DNA from: Candidatus Tayloriibacteriota bacterium
GTDB lineage: Bacteria > Patescibacteriota > Minisyncoccia > Phycocordibacterales > SIBU01
Reading direction: 5' to 3'
Length of the DNA: 48,421 nt
NCBI GenBank assembly: GCA_009695005.1
Contig: SIBU01000006.1
Location: 1-48,421, forward strand
Positions 47,434 to 48,421 of this stretch are shown here, in pieces (within the stretch, counting starts at the first letter, position 1; every line of letters begins with the position of its first letter). The notes under the pieces were generated by a model. It was not told where the DNA came from. It searched no databases and was given only the letters and a program-made list of their open reading frames with translations. Both the position numbers and the translations under genes were made by a program.

Positions 47434-48306
47434 TTATGACGTACCGGTGGTCGCCTGTCTGGGCGACGTGATCACCGGCGGCGCGACGGCAGTGATGATC
47501 TCCACTTTCGTCGCCTCGGTTTTGATCGAGGAACGAGTGTCCTTTCTCTGTCGCTCTTCGAGGATTCTGACCACTTCCCCAGCCATCAAGTAACGACGTC
47601 CGTTTTCCCCTCTCGGAGGGCAAGCTTGCCAGCTGACCGAGACAGGTCTGAGAGGTTTTTCTTCTCCTTCGTAAACCTCGAGCATTCCTGTTTGACGCCC
47701 ATCGTCATACCAGGGGACTACGCCGTTGCTAGGATCTCTGCTTTCCGGCAACGGGACTGTTTCGTCCTTGCCACCTGCAGGAAGCCTCCAACTCTCCAGT
47801 TCTTTTTTAAAGATACCAGCGAGCAAGTCGCGGAGCTCGTCCCGAATGCCCGTGCACTCAAGCGTACCTTTGGTTTGGTAGAAGTGCCCCTTACCTTTCC
47901 GTTGGATGGTTAGGAACAGTTTGTCCACTTGGATGCTCAAGCTGACCTCATAGTATTCCACGGAGCCATCTCGTGATAGCAGGGCGAAGCGTACATTGTT
48001 TTGACCGGGACGCATGTGTGCCGCACCATTGGAGGTGCGGAAGACCTGCATGTCCCGCCGGAAAACCATGTGATTCCCGTCCATTCTGAACGGGGAGTCT
48101 GACATGGTTTTGTTTTGCCCGCCGTTCATAATGACCCCCGTGCACAGGATCATCGGGTTAACCGTGACCACCACGAAAAATTTCTCGGGGAGGACGTTGA
48201 CATCCGAGATGTACCCATCTTCTGCAACGAGCAGGGGTTGTGATACACCGGGAAATCTCGCTTCAACTGTTACGCTGAAGTCGCCAATCTTAATCGTTTC
48301 GTTCAT
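47434..48306 (-). CDS. Hypothetical protein, 290 residues, GC-rich
   Basis: The product starts MNETIKIGDFSVTVEARFPG after AGAAAG at good spacing. No signal or membrane helix is seen. The first 140 residues look all-beta; a helical segment (IRDELRDLLAGIFKKELESW) follows, then a Pro/Glu-rich part with WYDDGRQTGMLEVYEGE and a tail rich in Thr/Pro. I recognise no family. The gene is far richer in G+C than its neighbours: 47461-47520 is 40 of 60 bases G or C, against 20 of 60 at 46021-46080. With its own terminator and a structured leader it looks like a recently acquired single-gene unit. Confidence 0.75.
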   Translation of the reverse strand: MNETIKIGDFSVTVEARFPGVSQPLLVAEDGYISDVNVLPEKFFVVVTVNPMILCTGVIMNGGQNKTMSDSPFRMDGNHMVFRRDMQVFRTSNGAAHMRPGQNNVRFALLSRDGSVEYYEVSLSIQVDKLFLTIQRKGKGHFYQTKGTLECTGIRDELRDLLAGIFKKELESWRLPAGGKDETVPLPESRDPSNGVVPWYDDGRQTGMLEVYEGEEKPLRPVSVSWQACPPRGENGRRYLMAGEVVRILEERQRKDTRSSIKTEATKVEIITAVAPPVITSPRQATTGTS

Positions 48307-48349
48307 AATTTTCTTTCTGAGTTCTGTTCGGTTTTGTTTTTTTTGGTTT

Positions 48350-48403
48350 AAACTGCTAGCCTTTCGGCCATAATAAGGCTTCCAGCCGAGAGGCTAGCAG
48401 TTT
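48350..48403. promoter_or_regulatory. Long hairpin in the leader region of the 290-residue protein gene
   Basis: Arms 48350-48368 and 48385-48403 pair over 19 bp with one G-U pair (AAACTGCTAGCCT...AGGCTAGCAGTTT). There is no T-run on either side, so it is not an ordinary terminator. It lies about 45 bases upstream of the start codon. Confidence 0.5.
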
Positions 48404-48421
48404 CCAAGATGCAATTTTTAA

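Overview
The window reads as a chromosomal piece of a Candidate Phyla Radiation (Patescibacteria) bacterium, most likely a member of the Paceibacteria/Parcubacteria. The grounds are: an IF-2 that starts almost directly at its G domain (about 504 residues), a four-domain ribosomal protein S1 of 386 residues, a divergent histidyl-tRNA-synthetase-like protein, a surface protein ending in the CPR-type peptidoglycan-binding domain plus a membrane anchor, and a row of small VirB2/TrbC-like pilin proteins. TGA is used as an ordinary stop, so this is not a code-25 lineage. Placement comes from recognition of families, not from a tree.

Layout. 1-2.1 kb: start of tsaD and a secreted PKD protein, both leftward. 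2.1-5.2 kb: a regulatory region dense in TGTCCTT sites, then a rightward surface protein with about 18 S-x-GDE repeats. 5.4-6.6 kb: glycosyltransferase. 6.6-7.9 kb: tRNA-Val, tRNA-Glu and tRNA-Ser with structured repeat arrays. 8-9.7 kb: cytidine-deaminase-like protein, methyltransferase, two small unknown genes. 10-19.3 kb: mostly leftward housekeeping (trxB, ftsZ, ftsA, ybeY, rpsU, a HisRS-like gene, lepB, rpsA) with pth on the plus strand. 19.5-21.7 kb: a patchwork of small unknown genes, a broken gene, a gene fragment and an MBL-fold protein. 22.2-29.7 kb: gyrA, methyltransferase, solute-binding protein and six VirB2-like pilin genes. 29.7-32.2 kb: SPFH/band-7 operon. 32.4-33.4 kb: tRNA-Leu(TAG) and tRNA-Lys with arrays. 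33.5-40.7 kb: a two-gene system of a giant MoxR-type AAA+ protein and a transglutaminase-VWA fusion. 40.8-41.3 kb: tRNA-Leu(TAA) and tRNA-Cys with repeat elements. 41.3-43.7 kb: rbfA, infB, a DUF4446 gene. 43.8-48.3 kb: cysteine desulfurase, an HtrA-like protein without catalytic residues, a 2H-phosphoesterase/MYG1-like fusion and a GC-rich unknown gene.

The most unusual signal is that all seven tRNA genes are followed, on their 3' side and in their own orientation, by one or more elements of about 110-165 bp. In most arrays each element ends in a copy of the T-arm/acceptor end of the tRNA it follows. The elements fall into two recurring structural families: type I, with a GTACTG joint and a hairpin with a GTA loop; type II, with GAGGCGGGGTCG ... 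GTGACC. The same folds recur at different tRNAs with changed stem sequences, which suggests a selected or mobile structured element. The second most interesting locus is the MoxR/transglutaminase-VWA pair.

A further theme is single-gene units that look acquired: several small or GC-richer genes with their own promoter and terminator sit between AT-richer housekeeping genes on either strand (663-2099, 9025-9660, 12409-12618, 19594-20172, 20554-20946, 29765-32196, 47434-48306).
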